DNA of 64,000 nucleotides, from positions 8,800,001 to 8,864,000 of the forward strand of contig NC_071671.1 in the NCBI RefSeq assembly GCF_028554725.1. Reading direction: 5' to 3'. This document shows, one piece after another, positions 12,401 through 24,200 of the stretch; within the stretch, counting starts at the first letter, position 1; each line of letters begins with the position of its first letter. The position numbers and the translations under genes were made by a program. The DNA comes from Zeugodacus cucurbitae. Its lineage: Eukaryota > Arthropoda > Insecta > Diptera > Tephritidae. The notes beneath the pieces are model-generated. The model had not been told where the DNA came from, made no database searches, and saw only the letters and a program-made list of their open reading frames with translations.

Positions 12401-12629
12401 AACAGTTAGACGATCACTGTGCGCAGCACTCTAGAGTCTAGACGATCGCAACTTTTACTACAAATTGAGTATGAGCTTTTCACAGCTTTAAAGCTCACAG
12501 TGCATGGATAAATAGATGGTGCTCGTAAATTATTAGATATGTTTAAATGAAGATGTAATAGAAACTGTCTATATAAGCCAAGCTTAATAAAAACATTTTT
12601 CAAGGTATTCCCCATCTGAAGCTATAACA
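12401..12629. other. Spacer
   Basis: Nothing recognised between the promoter island and the mariner remnant. Confidence 0.3.
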
Positions 12630-13172
12630 TTTACCTATCTTTCTGGCAATTTGTGGATTCCATTCGAGAAGAACTGTGACGGCTTGATGGCCAAGAATGA
12701 ATCAAGCCAAATATTGATACTCTGTAGTAGTCACCTGTCTTAAAGTAGTCACCTGTCTGAAACAAAAGGTAGTTGGCTGTGCTATAAGGCAAGTGAGTTA
12801 AAATTTCCCAACCGCTGTTTTTCAAATAGTTTTTTACCGCTCTTATAAAATGAGGCAGAGCGTTATCAAGATGGAAAATTATTTTTCGGCATTCGCTCGT
12901 TTCAATTTGATGAGTTGTTTTCGGTTGTCGTCTTTCCCATTAATGTTTACACCCGGTTTAATGCTTCTAGTTCCCGTGGGGACATTCTTCGCCTTCCAAG
13001 CCAAACTCACCATTTTCAAATCAAGCAAACCATTTTTGTTCGATGATCGCTCAGCTAGAGCATGTCCACTATAAACTTCCACCGAAATACGTTGACATTC
13101 GTCTGAGGTTTTCTTCATATTAAAGTAGTGATGAAGAACTCCTAGCAAAAAACAATTTTTCAGGTACAAATT
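12630..13172 (-). pseudogene. mariner transposase, internally deleted remnant
   Basis: Minus strand. The N-terminal HTH part (HHYFNMKKTSDECQRISVEV, then GHALAERS) runs within about 30 residues into the C-terminal part (RKQLIKLKRANAEK, then NYLKNSGWEILTHLPYS). The middle third, including the first catalytic Asp, is missing. Stops separate NAEK from NYLKNSGWE. It lies directly beside the LINE fragment at 13196. Confidence 0.75.
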
Positions 13173-13195
13173 TCGACATATTTGAGTGAAAAAAA

Positions 13196-13790
13196 TTATT
13201 GCTGTTTACGATTCAAATGAATGAAATATACAAAAAAGGATGCCAAAGAACAGGAGCTTTCCACCAGAGCGCGCCATTCATCTCTACGTTTTGCAATATG
13301 GCGCCATTTGGAAGTTCCAAGTGCTGTCAGATCACTTTCCACTTGGACTTTCCAACGGAGTGGAGGTCGTCGTCTTCCGCGGCTTCTACCAGCGGGTACT
13401 GCATCGAAAACTTTCAGAGCTGGCGTGTTTTCATTCATTCGAACAACAGGACCTAGCCAGCGTAGCCGCTGTCTTTTTATTCGCTGAACTATGTCAATTT
13501 CGTGGTATAAATCGTACAGCTCATCGTTCCATCGTCTGCGGTATTCGCCATTGCCATAAATCTTGCGCAAAACCTTTCTCTCAAAAACCCCGAGAGTCGT
13601 CTCATCGGATATTGTCATCGTCCACGCTTCAGCGCCATACAACAAGACTGGAATAATGAGCGACTTGTAGAGTTTGATTTTGGTTTGTCGAGAGAGGACT
13701 TTACTTTTCAATTGCCTACTCAGTCCTAAGTAACACCTGTTGGCAAGAGTGATTTTGCGTTGGATTTCGAGGCTGTGGGGGATGGGGTTA
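13196..13790 (-). mobile_element. Non-LTR retrotransposon 3' end, family 1 (best copy)
   Basis: Minus-strand frame 13711-13196 (171 codons), with coding continuing upstream. It encodes the region after the reverse-transcriptase core: KIKLYKSLIIPVLLYGAEAW, FERKVLRKIYG, YRRRWNDELYDLY, IKRQRLRWLG, RRPPLRWKVQVESDL and RDEWRALVESS. This is the longest of three copies. The clade (RTE, CR1 or similar) cannot be set from this part. Confidence 0.82.
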
Positions 13791-15416
13791 TATGTAGAGG
13801 TTCACGCAAGTGAGGAAAGTTTCTGACAGCCATTCACTTGGGAGAAGCCAGGAACGATTCATTTGCATGCGACTCATGCAGCTCACGACTTCCGGTTTTA
13901 AACCAAGTATCCTCTGGGACCCACCACATAAAAAAAGCTCCCCAATGACTGACCTGAAACAAAAACTTAATTGAAATTGTGCTCCAGTATTTGTTCTATA
14001 ACTGCTCCTGATTTCATATACTGAATATGTTGATCTATATATTTTTGATTGACAGCATATATTCATCAATATATCAAATATCTAAATAACGATCTTTGAA
14101 TGTATATAAATGAGTAAAATTTTACAAATATTATCTAAATGATACATATTAAAAACTTCTTATCGCCAAATTTGTAAACTTCTACTTTTCATTTGCTGTT
14201 GCAATTTATAAATTTCCCTGGTATCTCCCACCTTCTGTTGAACTTTCAAGTGGCTTTACTCCTAACTGCTGCGTAAACTATGCCCTTGAGTCAGTGGCGG
14301 TGCAATTGACTTTAAGCATATTTTCCTCGATAGTGCCATTTAGGAGAGCAAGCAAAAGTTAGTTGTGGCAACATTGATGTTCTGTTTTCCACGTGCGAAA
14401 TACTTGTACACGCATGTAAATATGTAAATGTTTAAGTATTTACTCACACACATAATCGTTTTTTGGCTCTATATTCTATATCTCTGAGCTATAGCGGTGA
14501 CAAATGCTTGCAACATTGCAACGATCTTAAGCACATTCGCTCCCGCAGATTGTGTGGGAACAAGTGCATATGTATATATCTGTATAGAAATGCATCAGTA
14601 TATACTGAGATGCTTGTGAATGTCTTAGGTTGTTTTATATGCTCTCATAAGTGTTGTGCGTGGCTTAACTTAAACTATTTGTACTTGCTGCGACTTACCG
14701 AAGTTTTGCTCAGCTCCCGCCAACAAATCCCCTATAGTTTTATCCATCTTTATTAAGTTCTACACGCATAAATAAGTAACTCGCACTGTTTACGGTGTTG
14801 GTTTATCGTCGCTACTGCCATTTTGTCATTCTGGCAATCGCATTGGCAGCACAGCATTTGCAACAACAAAATGTTGCAAGTAGTGGAATTTTGGCTGCAC
14901 AATTGTTGCGAGTCACATTTGTAATTCGTTTTGCTACTTTGCGTCTGCTATCAGTCTTTATGCACAACTGCACATATGCCTTGCTTCGAATTATTTATTT
15001 CAAAAAGTGTTATTCAAGAAGAAAGCTAAACAAAATCATGAAAATTGTACTAAGAATCGATATGCGAAAATAATGAAAAAATCCATTTCAATCGATAAAT
15101 ATTGAAATCTACACCTTTTTTCACAGGCTCAAAATCGAAATTCAATTCTTCCAAAATCTTTGTGGAGGCAAAAAATAGGCGATTTCTAACAGTTAATTTA
15201 AATCATTGAAGATTTGAACTTTTAAATTAATAAGAAATATTAGATTCTCTTTTTAAGATAAAAAAAAATTAGATGTTATTATGTATTTTAGGAATACAAC
15301 TCTCAATTTAAATTAAAATTAACCATTAGGATTCGGATCTTTTTTTCCTCTACCCTTCCTCAAAGATCTTGGAGTATAAAGTTTCGTTTTTATTTTGAAT
15401 TTCGATAATATATTTG
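13791..15416. other. Spacer without recognised genes
   Basis: Open frames at 13788-14069 (-), 14463-14756 (+) and 14795-15073 (+) have no family resemblance. The 14200-15000 stretch is non-repetitive and moderately GC-rich. Confidence 0.35.
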
Positions 15417-16195
15417 CAGTGGCGGATCCAAGGTTTGGTGTTAAAACACCGCCTAAACTCAGAGAATGATATATGTTTGTTGATATGGGTTTGGAATGAG
15501 ATTATTGATAAAAAAAATCACATCAAATTATAAGCAATTATAATAAGTTACAAGGTTTTTGTTGTTATTCATATAATCCGAACTTTCTCTACATTTGTAC
15601 AAGCAGTATCGCTGAAGCTCAGTGATTAATTGAGGATTACACAGGATCTCACATTCCATGTTATATTTTCCTTGGTTTTTGAAAGAATTCTTCTAGTATT
15701 TCATCAACTGACAGATCAATATCCCTATGAATATTCATTGATGCTAGACCATTAAGCCTATCTTGACCTGTCGTATTTCGTAAATAGGTTTTAATTCTCT
15801 TTAAACTTGAAAAACTTCTTTCCGGTGATGCTATTGAAACAGGCAATAACGCCAATATGCGTAAAATCTTGAAAACATTGCCAAAAGACGTTTCGTTCAC
15901 TGCTTCTAAAGCTTCGAGCGCATTCTGAAAATGCTTGCCTGAAGTTCGCTGTTTCCACATTTTCACATCCGCAAGAAAGTTTTGTTCTGAACAGTTGATC
16001 ACCCTTTCATAAAAAGAAAATATTTCTCGAGTTTTTTAGCGTCAAATTCGTACATTGGAAAAAAAAACAAAACGTGTCCTATAATAACTGAATTTTCGCG
16101 AGGGAACTGTTATATTAAAAATACGTTGAGAAATAAACTTTTCGTAAACCACCCTCCCCCCCCCCCCCCCATAAATTTTTCTGGATCCGCCACTG
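15417..16195 (-). mobile_element. hAT transposon derivative with 8-bp target duplication
   Basis: Terminal inverted repeats are CAGTGGCGGATCC at 15417 and GGATCCGCCACTG ending at 16195. Both sides carry the same 8 bases TATATTTG (15409-15416 and 16196-16203), as expected for hAT. The 779-bp interior keeps only the C-terminal dimerisation domain of the transposase on the minus strand, plus a long C tract (about 16153-16170). Confidence 0.9.
15661..16002 (-). pseudogene. hAT transposase dimerisation domain (C-terminal remnant)
   Basis: 113 codons, open to the stop. The motifs LPVSIASPERSFSSLKRIKT, YLRNTTGQDRLNGLASMNIH and RDIDLSVDEILEEF are the hAT C-terminal dimerisation domain of the ZMYM1/DUF4371-like group. 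The BED finger and catalytic region are gone. It lies wholly inside the element bounded at 15417 and 16195. Confidence 0.88.
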
Positions 16196-16203
16196 TATAT
16201 TTG

Positions 16204-17285
16204 CATCTCCACCATTGATATTCTAAACCAATTGTAAACATACACATGGCAAATTTCTAACTCCAATGATGACCTTTCATTTTCAATTATCGTAATTGAC
16301 TAACAGCCTTTATTTAACACTTCGATTTTATTGGTGATACACTTACTTTAGATTTTGGCCATTCACTACAATTTATACTTTCAGTAAATTTTGCAAAGAG
16401 TATAACAGTTTGTAAGCCAAACAAGATAGATATAGGCTCACACCTCTGTTCTGTGCACTTGTCAAATACAACACCTTGCTAATTTATCAAGTTTGACAAT
16501 TTATCAAGAGTCATAAACAAAAAGGTCTTTTCAAGATAAACTTTCAAGATGTCAACCGATTTTTACAAAGCAAAACCTCAAGTAAAATGGATGAAAATTG
16601 GTACAGGGTTTCCTTAGTAATCTGAGGAGGTTGATATTGTACATGGTGAGTGTCTCTTTCCCTAATAAGTTATACGTACATACATATCTCACAAGTGACT
16701 TAAACTATATTAACCAGACTTACTGGAAACATTTGCTGCTGACACGACATGATGCAATATCAGCCGAGACCTCCCTGATAGTAGTTATGCAGTGGACTTT
16801 TGGCTATGATGATCACGTATCGAGTGCGTTATCAATATTTTGAGCGTTTCGCTTACCTGAGCTCGACTCTATTTGTATATATGATATTATGTGATAAAAA
16901 TTAATTATATTCCATTCAGAGGATGACAAACATTTTTACTTCTCATTCAAATCGTATTATCTAACCAATTATTTCTGTTATCATTAGTAATTGCAAATTA
17001 ATTGTTAACAAATTTACTATCATTTACTGCTAGCTACAGTAGCTTTCCTAATTACTTAACACAATACCAACTGGTGTTAAAAGTTTTATTAGTACAGGTT
17101 TGAGGCAGATAAGAGCTATCTATAGACATTTAGATCAAAAAGCACGTACCTAGATAATATGTAATGTTCTTTCATTTTAGGACATATGAGTTTCGTAGCA
17201 AAATTTTGTCATTGTTCTGGCCTATCGTTATAAGAGCCATAAGAATAGCATAACGGCAATGAGAAGTGATCGTATGCACATTGAT
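16204..17285. other. Spacer
   Basis: No gene recognised. 16598-16843 (+) is open without family resemblance. Confidence 0.3.
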
Positions 17286-17560
17286 TTGTATAAATCAAGA
17301 ACCAACGAAGATATCACAATAATCCGCAATAATCGGACTATGATTTTTCAAGGCCCCAGAATCCGAACAAGAAGACCTCTGTACCTATGGATAATTTTTC
17401 ACCGATAATATCAGTAAACGTCTCAGATATTTTATAGAATTTCCGAGGGAATATTTCTTTTCTAATAATGTGCTTTTGTGTCAAAAATGGGTGAAACTGA
17501 ACAATTACTTCCCCTAGCTCATATATACCAAATATTAGGATATTCAAATTTACAGAGGCT
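17286..17560 (+). mobile_element. HINE-A remnant
   Basis: Degraded internal HINE-A blocks: AATCGGACTATGATTTTTC, AAGGCCCC, then CCCTAGCTCATATATACC, in the order seen in intact copies. Confidence 0.45.
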
Positions 17561-17883
17561 TTAAACCGTATCTTTCATGTCCAACTTTACTTTAAATTAT
17601 AATGCATATAGTTAAGGTTTCTTAACGTGACGGGGTTGGAGGGAGTGTTGTGATAACTCTAGAGGGCACAATAGACCTTAGGTCGCGGTGCAATCCTCAA
17701 TATATAATCTAATATATTCTAATGCAAATTTACAATCTTATAAAATTGATATATATATACCTCTGTAATCCGTTTAAAAAAAGCTTTCTAGGGGTCTTCA
17801 AGTTTTGAAACGATAAAGTGTCACTCGGGATTGATTTCTGGTATGAACCGAGTATTTTAAAGTAAAAGACAGGTCGTACATTA

Positions 17884-17889
17884 TTTATT
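17884..17889 (-). terminator. Candidate polyadenylation signal of the GPCR gene
   Basis: AATAAA on the minus strand about 100 bases after the receptor stop. A second hexamer overlaps the stop itself (about 17985-17990), so the distal one is more plausible. Confidence 0.45.
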
Positions 17890-17985
17890 GTTAAATTCCA
17901 TATACATTAGCAATATGTGCTAACTGTATATAGTTACAATACACTCAATAGATAAATTGAATTCTTTTCACAGGTGTACACCGGT

Positions 17986-20900
17986 TTATTCTGCCGAATC
18001 CGCTTTGTCAACATCACTGTTGCTATTAAAGCTCCCATCGCTACAATCGCTACAATCGACACCTTCATCCTTCTCGTTGATATACAATTCACTGTCGCCC
18101 TTTCTCATATCGCCTAGAGCTTGAATTCCTAAATTGGCCACAGTGCTACTTTTATCCGCAGGCGATTTGCAGCACAATCCCCGAGCAAGTGCAGCTATTT
18201 TGTTTACCCAATAACTACCACAGGTAGGGGATGGATCCTCGAATGATGAATTGTTCTTCTCCAAACTGACGGAACTTTCCGTCGGATATGTGGAGACATG
18301 TTGTTTGCTCCGATGACGTAAACGGAAACTGCAAACACCACAGAAGAAGGTGCCCTTAATGATGTGCGCACATTTTATTGTCTCCGTTAGAAAGGTGTAA
18401 AAGAATGGATTCAGCACGGAACTGGTTATATTCAGAATGCCGAAACAGTAATGCAATATTATTGGTGTTCGTCCAGCATAGGAGCCACATATGCGCATCA
18501 GTAGGAAGATCCATGTGGGCAAACGGAGAATGAGAAACCCGGTGATTAACATAATGATTATGCTAAACATGCGTATATGGCGTGTTGTACGATTGTTGTT
18601 GTTGCTATTGGTAGGCACGGCACGTGTGGTGTTGGCTGGCAAAATAAACTGTTCAATGCTGGTTGCGCTCGGATTGCTCAGTTGTGGTATTTTGATGCGC
18701 GTATCCGAGGCTGTGTCAACTCCACTCGTAATAGTTGCGCAGCTGCATGGTCGCTCTTTGGTATCAGTTGGTTCCTCCTTCAAGTTTCGCTCGTCGTTTT
18801 CCAATTTTCTCGCACAACTGCAGTTGAGGTAACGCCACCAATTTTGCAAACAACCGTTATGCTGCTTTTTACTTACAGCAGTGGCGGTATGACGACGTTT
18901 CCACAATTGTTTGGCAATCACTGTATTAATCCATATAAAAGCAATTATTGTTGGTACGAAAATGATGGCGAAAATTGCGAAGTAATATACAGCGATAGAT
19001 GACTGAAAAGATATTGTAGAGGTTAGGTTAGGTTAGGTTTGTAGGCAGATCTCTGCAAAAACAGAAGATCTTACTTAGACAGCAATAAAACTCCCTGTGG
19101 ATTAAAGACCTTTAAGATTCAGGAAAACGTTTGGAATCCGTTACAAATTTCTTAAGACGGCTAATGTCGATTCTAGCCAATTCGCTAGGATCGCCGAAAA
19201 AGGGCCTTCCGAGGTGTTTCAACCTCAGTCTGGCAAAAGCTGGACAATGAGAAGGAAATGTTTAGATGAAGTTGCTTGGCAACTTGCATCGATCCCAAGT
19301 CTCAAGGCATGGGTACCCATTGGACAATGTCCAGTAAGTACACCAATGACCGCGCTGAGATGGACCTTGCCCAGACAAAGCTTACGCTACACAGAGTGCC
19401 AAAAGGACCTCGCCACTGCACAAGTTCTGGTAGTTGACCAGCGTTTGACGAGCTCATGCGGAGTCTGCATTTCCAGCGCTCTTGCGTAAGTGGACCATGG
19501 ACTACCAACGCGCTCCCATTCCGCCGTCAATGTAGCTAGGGTACCCTCCTTGCAAGCTTGTCCGCTATACAGTTACGATTCCGCAGTGACCGGGTACCCA
19601 CACTAGTCGGAAAGCAAAATAGCTGGAAGCTATTGATAAGAATCTAAGGCACTCCTTAACTAGCCCAGAGCGCACTGTCATACTATGGTCGTAGAGGGAA
19701 CTATTATTTGGTTTTGTTTTGTAGGCAGTTCGTTAGAGAATGCTCGAATATTGATTTAAACACAAATGCGGAACTATATTCTTTGAGAGCGTAGGCAGTT
19801 GATTTCGTAGACTCAAGACTCATTGGCTGATCCAATGGGTAAAATAGATCTAGTAATCATATGTTGGCGTGGAAATCTAGATCAGTGTGACCTCTTTCTT
19901 TTGTTATTGTTGGAAAGGTAACTTCTTAAAAGACCGCTCGACTTAACGGCATGGCCTCAAAGTATATATAGCGGATTTGCTGTTAGAGCATCTGCATAAG
20001 AAACAAAATCGAACGTCTGATACGAATCTATTTCTATCAGATCTATATTGAGAGAACCTTATAGAACATTCGTTTTATTGAGCTGAACAATGCTGTGTTT
20101 GTTATCGTTCATTTCTACGAAGTTTTGCTTTTGGGCAGCTACGTTTGTCGTCAGTGGCACTAATTAGAGCAGTCAATCAAATTCGCCTACATACACACAT
20201 ATGAGCTAGCGTGAGCGCCAGCAATGAGCATCCGAGATAAATGCGCAATTTGGATTCACGCTAGCGTCAGCAGTCACCTTTCACACAGACACCACTTCAA
20301 CTACTCAGCGCCACCCACACACGGTTTTTCGCCACACGTTCCCCAAAGAGGAAACGCTGGAGAACGAAGCACACATACACCTACCTGATTGGATATACAC
20401 ATCATCACCAGCTCATTTGTTATCATCAGGACGTAAGTATGATTGTTGTTGGTGGCCTTTTGTTCCCAATGGGTGTGTGTTGCTGCTGTTTCGGCAAATG
20501 TGTCGTATGGCATAGTTGTGCCAAATTCTGTTGTTGCTGCTGAACCGGCACTAACCGCCTTCTGCTTGTAAATATGGGCTGTGGGAGCAAGTGTAGTGTT
20601 GTGTATTCCGGGCAGTGGGATCTTTTGCAACGTCAGTATGTAGACGGGGAATAGCTCATAGACACCAAACACCGGCCACGATATGCCAATGGCCGCTGCC
20701 CATAAGACGAGCATGCTGAGCACACAGAAAATGACACCAGGATTCCAAAAACTAATTACGGCTCGCATGACGGCAAAATAACGATCCATCGCTATGCCGA
20801 CCAGCGTCATCGAGCTCACCAAAATAGCGGCAGTGGTGATGAACGGCACCAAATGACACATGCAGCGACCGAGGATCTGAAAAAAAAAAAAACAAGAAAA

Positions 20901-21443
20901 AGTAATGAAGGCCATGTAGCATTAGTAAACGCTTTAAACTTCTTCGACGTTATATTCAAAGCAAAATCTTTATTTCAATCACTAACAAATCGTACGCATA
21001 ATCTATATGCATTTCAGACTTACCCAAACCTGTATGAATTCGTTAGCTATTTGACTCAAATAGGCCACTGTGAGGAATGTGGTATTAATCAAATCACTAA
21101 TCGCCAGCGATATGAGGCAAGCACGAAAAAACGGTCGGATTTGTCGTCGAATATTCACGTGCAACGTACAGATGTTGCCGCACAGCGAAATAACAAGCAA
21201 CAGCGACATAACTGTTATGAACGCACTACGTTGGGTGGCAGTCAGCGTGAGCAGATCCTCCTTTAATATGCCATAAAAAATCGTCGTGCCGGATTCATGA
21301 TTGCTTGTTGGTGTGCTGTTGTTGTTGCCCTCATCTACATCTGCTTCACTCTCAATTCCATGTCTTTTGCTCAAGTTTATGGTATTCTTGGTGTGACGAA
21401 CAGCGTTTTCAATGAAATTTCGGTTTTCAACCACGAACGCCAT
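17986..21443 (-). CDS. Class A orphan G-protein-coupled receptor, three exons
   Basis: Seven-transmembrane receptor of the plasma membrane, 642 aa, joined from exons 21443-21024, 20876-20385 and 19002-17986. Both introns are phase 0 with GTAAGT or GTAGGT donors and CAG acceptors. The first in-frame ATG is at 21443; upstream codons in the same frame are non-ATG. Landmarks: N-glycosylation motifs in the N-terminus (NNST), TM1 about 72-96 with GN (N90), TM2 with LAISD (D117), TM3 with Cys145/147 and DRYF at 171, TM4 with W199, a long ECL2 of about 90 residues ending at Cys300, TM5 with P321, an ICL3 of about 110 residues, TM6 about 448-472, TM7 with NPFFY at 502-506, and a C-tail of about 135 residues ending acidic. 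The usual TM6 CWxP is LRLP, so the toggle Trp is replaced by Arg464. These features fit the rhodopsin-like family. The ligand is unknown and I cannot match it to a particular Drosophila orphan. AATAAA overlaps the stop codon and another lies at 17884-17889. Confidence 0.9.
19021..19720 (-). mobile_element. Non-LTR retrotransposon 3' end, family 2, in GPCR intron 2
   Basis: Minus strand: RTCAVARSFW, then VHLSAVIGVLTGHCPMGTHA, the RNase H region of an R1/LOA/I-type LINE, with stops, then sequence ending AGATCTCTGC...GGCAGATC...CCTAACCTAACC. The 3' tail reaches to about 18 bases from the splice acceptor of GPCR exon 3. It lies in the same sense as the host gene. Relatives are at 54914-55435 and 62150-62590, and a tail only at 56459-56520. 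Confidence 0.75.
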
Positions 21444-21464
21444 ATTTTGCACGATACCAGTCAA

Positions 21465-23930
21465 AAATTTGTAATTAGTAGACGACTAGGCTAATCTATT
21501 GGGTCAAAGGAACATTATTAAAAACACATTGGCTAAGAAATAAGGAATATTTCGGTTTTCATTCCATTTATTTATTTAAATTATACAAATTTTAGATTTC
21601 ATATAAATTACGATTAAAATGACAGGGAATATATGCTGGCCTTGAACACGTGGACAAAATACCCTATATTATGGAGTTACGGCCCTCACAAATCAATATC
21701 TCACAATCACAATCACCGAACTATTTCATTACAAGACTTCTAACTGGCCGCAATGTGCGAGACCCACTGGCTTAGTACTGGATAGATGGACCATTGCTAC
21801 TAACATTTACGCAGTCGCAAGGTCTTTTTGGCTTCAGGTATGTTACAAATTCTTGAATTCTGTGTCATTTACATGATTCATCTCCTCCCTTAGTTGTTAT
21901 GTTAGTTTCCGATTTCGTTTAGAAGAAAACATCTCTATCCTTCCATCAACCTCCTTACACTTCACATCTTTTGCCACCCATTTGAAAGAAGTGAGAACAA
22001 GAATTAAAAACATAAGCAGATCTCTGACGGAATTAAGACATTTTGAAAAAAAGAACCAAATACGGGAGTTGTTGATCTTCATCTCAGGGATCCTTGGTTA
22101 AACTGTTTGAACTATAAACGAGTTTTTCGACATATCCAGGACGGAAAATAAATCTACAAAATTGGGCTAGCACTTGGTGTTAAGACCGGTGGGAATTTAA
22201 TCCAAACCACATCATAACATATCAGCCGATCCCAGAACAGTCGGTTAAAAGTAATCGGAACGGACTCGGATTTTTATCCGCCTAAGAACTTTCAAATTCT
22301 TGAAATTTGTTCGGTAATGAGTTATCCTAATAGAACAACAACAATATATATCTTCCTCGACACAATAATTTGAAATTTCAGAATTACTAGAATAATTAGG
22401 AATAAATTATAGATTTTAAATTCATCAGCCGCAGGAACTGATATTTTATATCGATTATGACAACACTACAGTATTCCACGGTACAGGGTTTATCTTTTTT
22501 AATTTGCGATTTTTTGGTATTTTGCTTACACTTCTTAGAGACTTATACAAAGACACGAATGCTTTCTGTAAACTTCGAAATCACTTTTCTAATTTTTTTG
22601 CTTTTTCGAATTAATTCTCACAAAGTGTTATAATCGTCTTTCCATACTATTCTGGAACTTTCAAAAGAAACACAAATTTTACAAACCAAAAATTTACCGC
22701 CGAGAATGGTCCGTTACAACCAAATAGTTATGGTCGACTAAAATAAATTCATAGAAATTGAATATAAATATTACCAAACAGATGCCCAGCTGCTCCATAA
22801 ATTTATGACACCGGCTCTTTGGAGTATCTTGTGTCACATTATCAGTCACTCTTAGCGCAATTACTGTCGAATGCAAAACGTTGATTTATCAGTGATTTTT
22901 GGCATATCGCGATATTGATATAAAAAATATGCAATTACAATTACTTATTTATCCATTTTCATATATATTTAATCAGTATTTTAGCACCATAATACTAATT
23001 GTTTATAGAAAAGGAGGTAAGTCTGCAAAACAAAATAAAATATAGTGAAAGTATAAATAATATAGTCCAGAATTTATGGGAGTAACTGTGCAGCAGCGTA
23101 TACTTTACTAATTACTTTAGGATCTAGGGATTTCATGTTACATATGTCTCTGAAAAGTTAGCTAAATTTCGACCATTGTAAGATGAGTGGTGCCACTCAT
23201 TGAAGGCACATTATCCTTAAAAATAATCTAGATATAGTAAACGTGGACTGTCAACACACTTTTGTAAGTAGGCTCAGCACACATCTAACAAATAATCTTA
23301 TCTGTCAGTGGAGGGTTTAATAAGAACCATCGCTGTCGGATCGTAGAATCATTCGATTCGATGTGGGAGTGTTCATTGAGACCTGCTCTTCGATGCACAA
23401 CCCAATAGAGATTGGGCCAAGTGAAAATAGGCTCAAGATTCTGAGATTAATGCAGAGGAAATTGTGAGAAAGTAGCTAGTTATTATCAAAGGGTGTTTTG
23501 AAGCTGTCGATCTCGAATAGCGAGAGATTTAACATAAATTAAATTATGATCGGCAAGGATAAATTTCACCAAGGAGTTCTTCCCTCGACATTATCTGAAC
23601 TATATAAAGATTTTTAATTAATTTTACTAAGTATTATTTTCTAAAATTCAATGTAATATCTAGAGGGTAAGAAATCAAGGGCGTTGTAATACCCTGAAAA
23701 CTATCTGTAAGGACACCAAGTATGCCGATGGCACTTTTTCCTTTACCAAGATAAGAAACCAAACTGTAAATGTAGTACCATGGAGAACTAAGTGATTGTC
23801 CAGCGGCACTGTAGGCTTTTTCATCATATGAAATCAATACGGTACTGTTTCGGATAGAAAAGTTAACCGAACAGCATCGAGAATTCGTGTACAACTATTT
23901 TGGTTCCCTACTTATAAAAGCCTAACCATC
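21465..23930. other. Spacer upstream of the GPCR gene
   Basis: Mostly AT-rich with no recognised gene. The first few hundred bases should hold the GPCR 5' UTR and promoter, but I see no clear TATA/initiator pair. Open frames (e.g. 23634-23894 -) have no known resemblance. Confidence 0.35.
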
Positions 23931-24200
23931 AGAGGCGTCGTTTTTGGGATAAAATGGAGATCTGCGTGACATAATAATGTAGGCTCAACGATATTGCAGC
24001 AGAGACACCAGAGCATTGACTCACTGACTGTCCTGCATTCTGAAGAAGAAAGAGTCAGGCTATCATCTTTCAGCTTATGTAAGCTGTTAAAATTCCTTAT
24101 CATGACAGGGTTAGACGAGGTGATGCTTGCTGTGTAGAGAGCGAGTCTATTGCGCAGAGGATACCTCATAATAAATACTAAACTAATATACATGAATCAT
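23931..24200 (+). mobile_element. LINE C-terminal fragment
   Basis: Plus-strand reading ETPEH-stop-LTDCPAF matches the Cys/His knuckle after the RNase H domain (compare AETPEHVLLDCAAIA at about 63928-63972). Stops are frequent. Confidence 0.5.

Noticed and set aside
19021..19038. TTAGG-like telomere repeat
   Set aside because: Only three or four units, part of a LINE 3' tail that recurs elsewhere; flies lack TTAGG telomeres.
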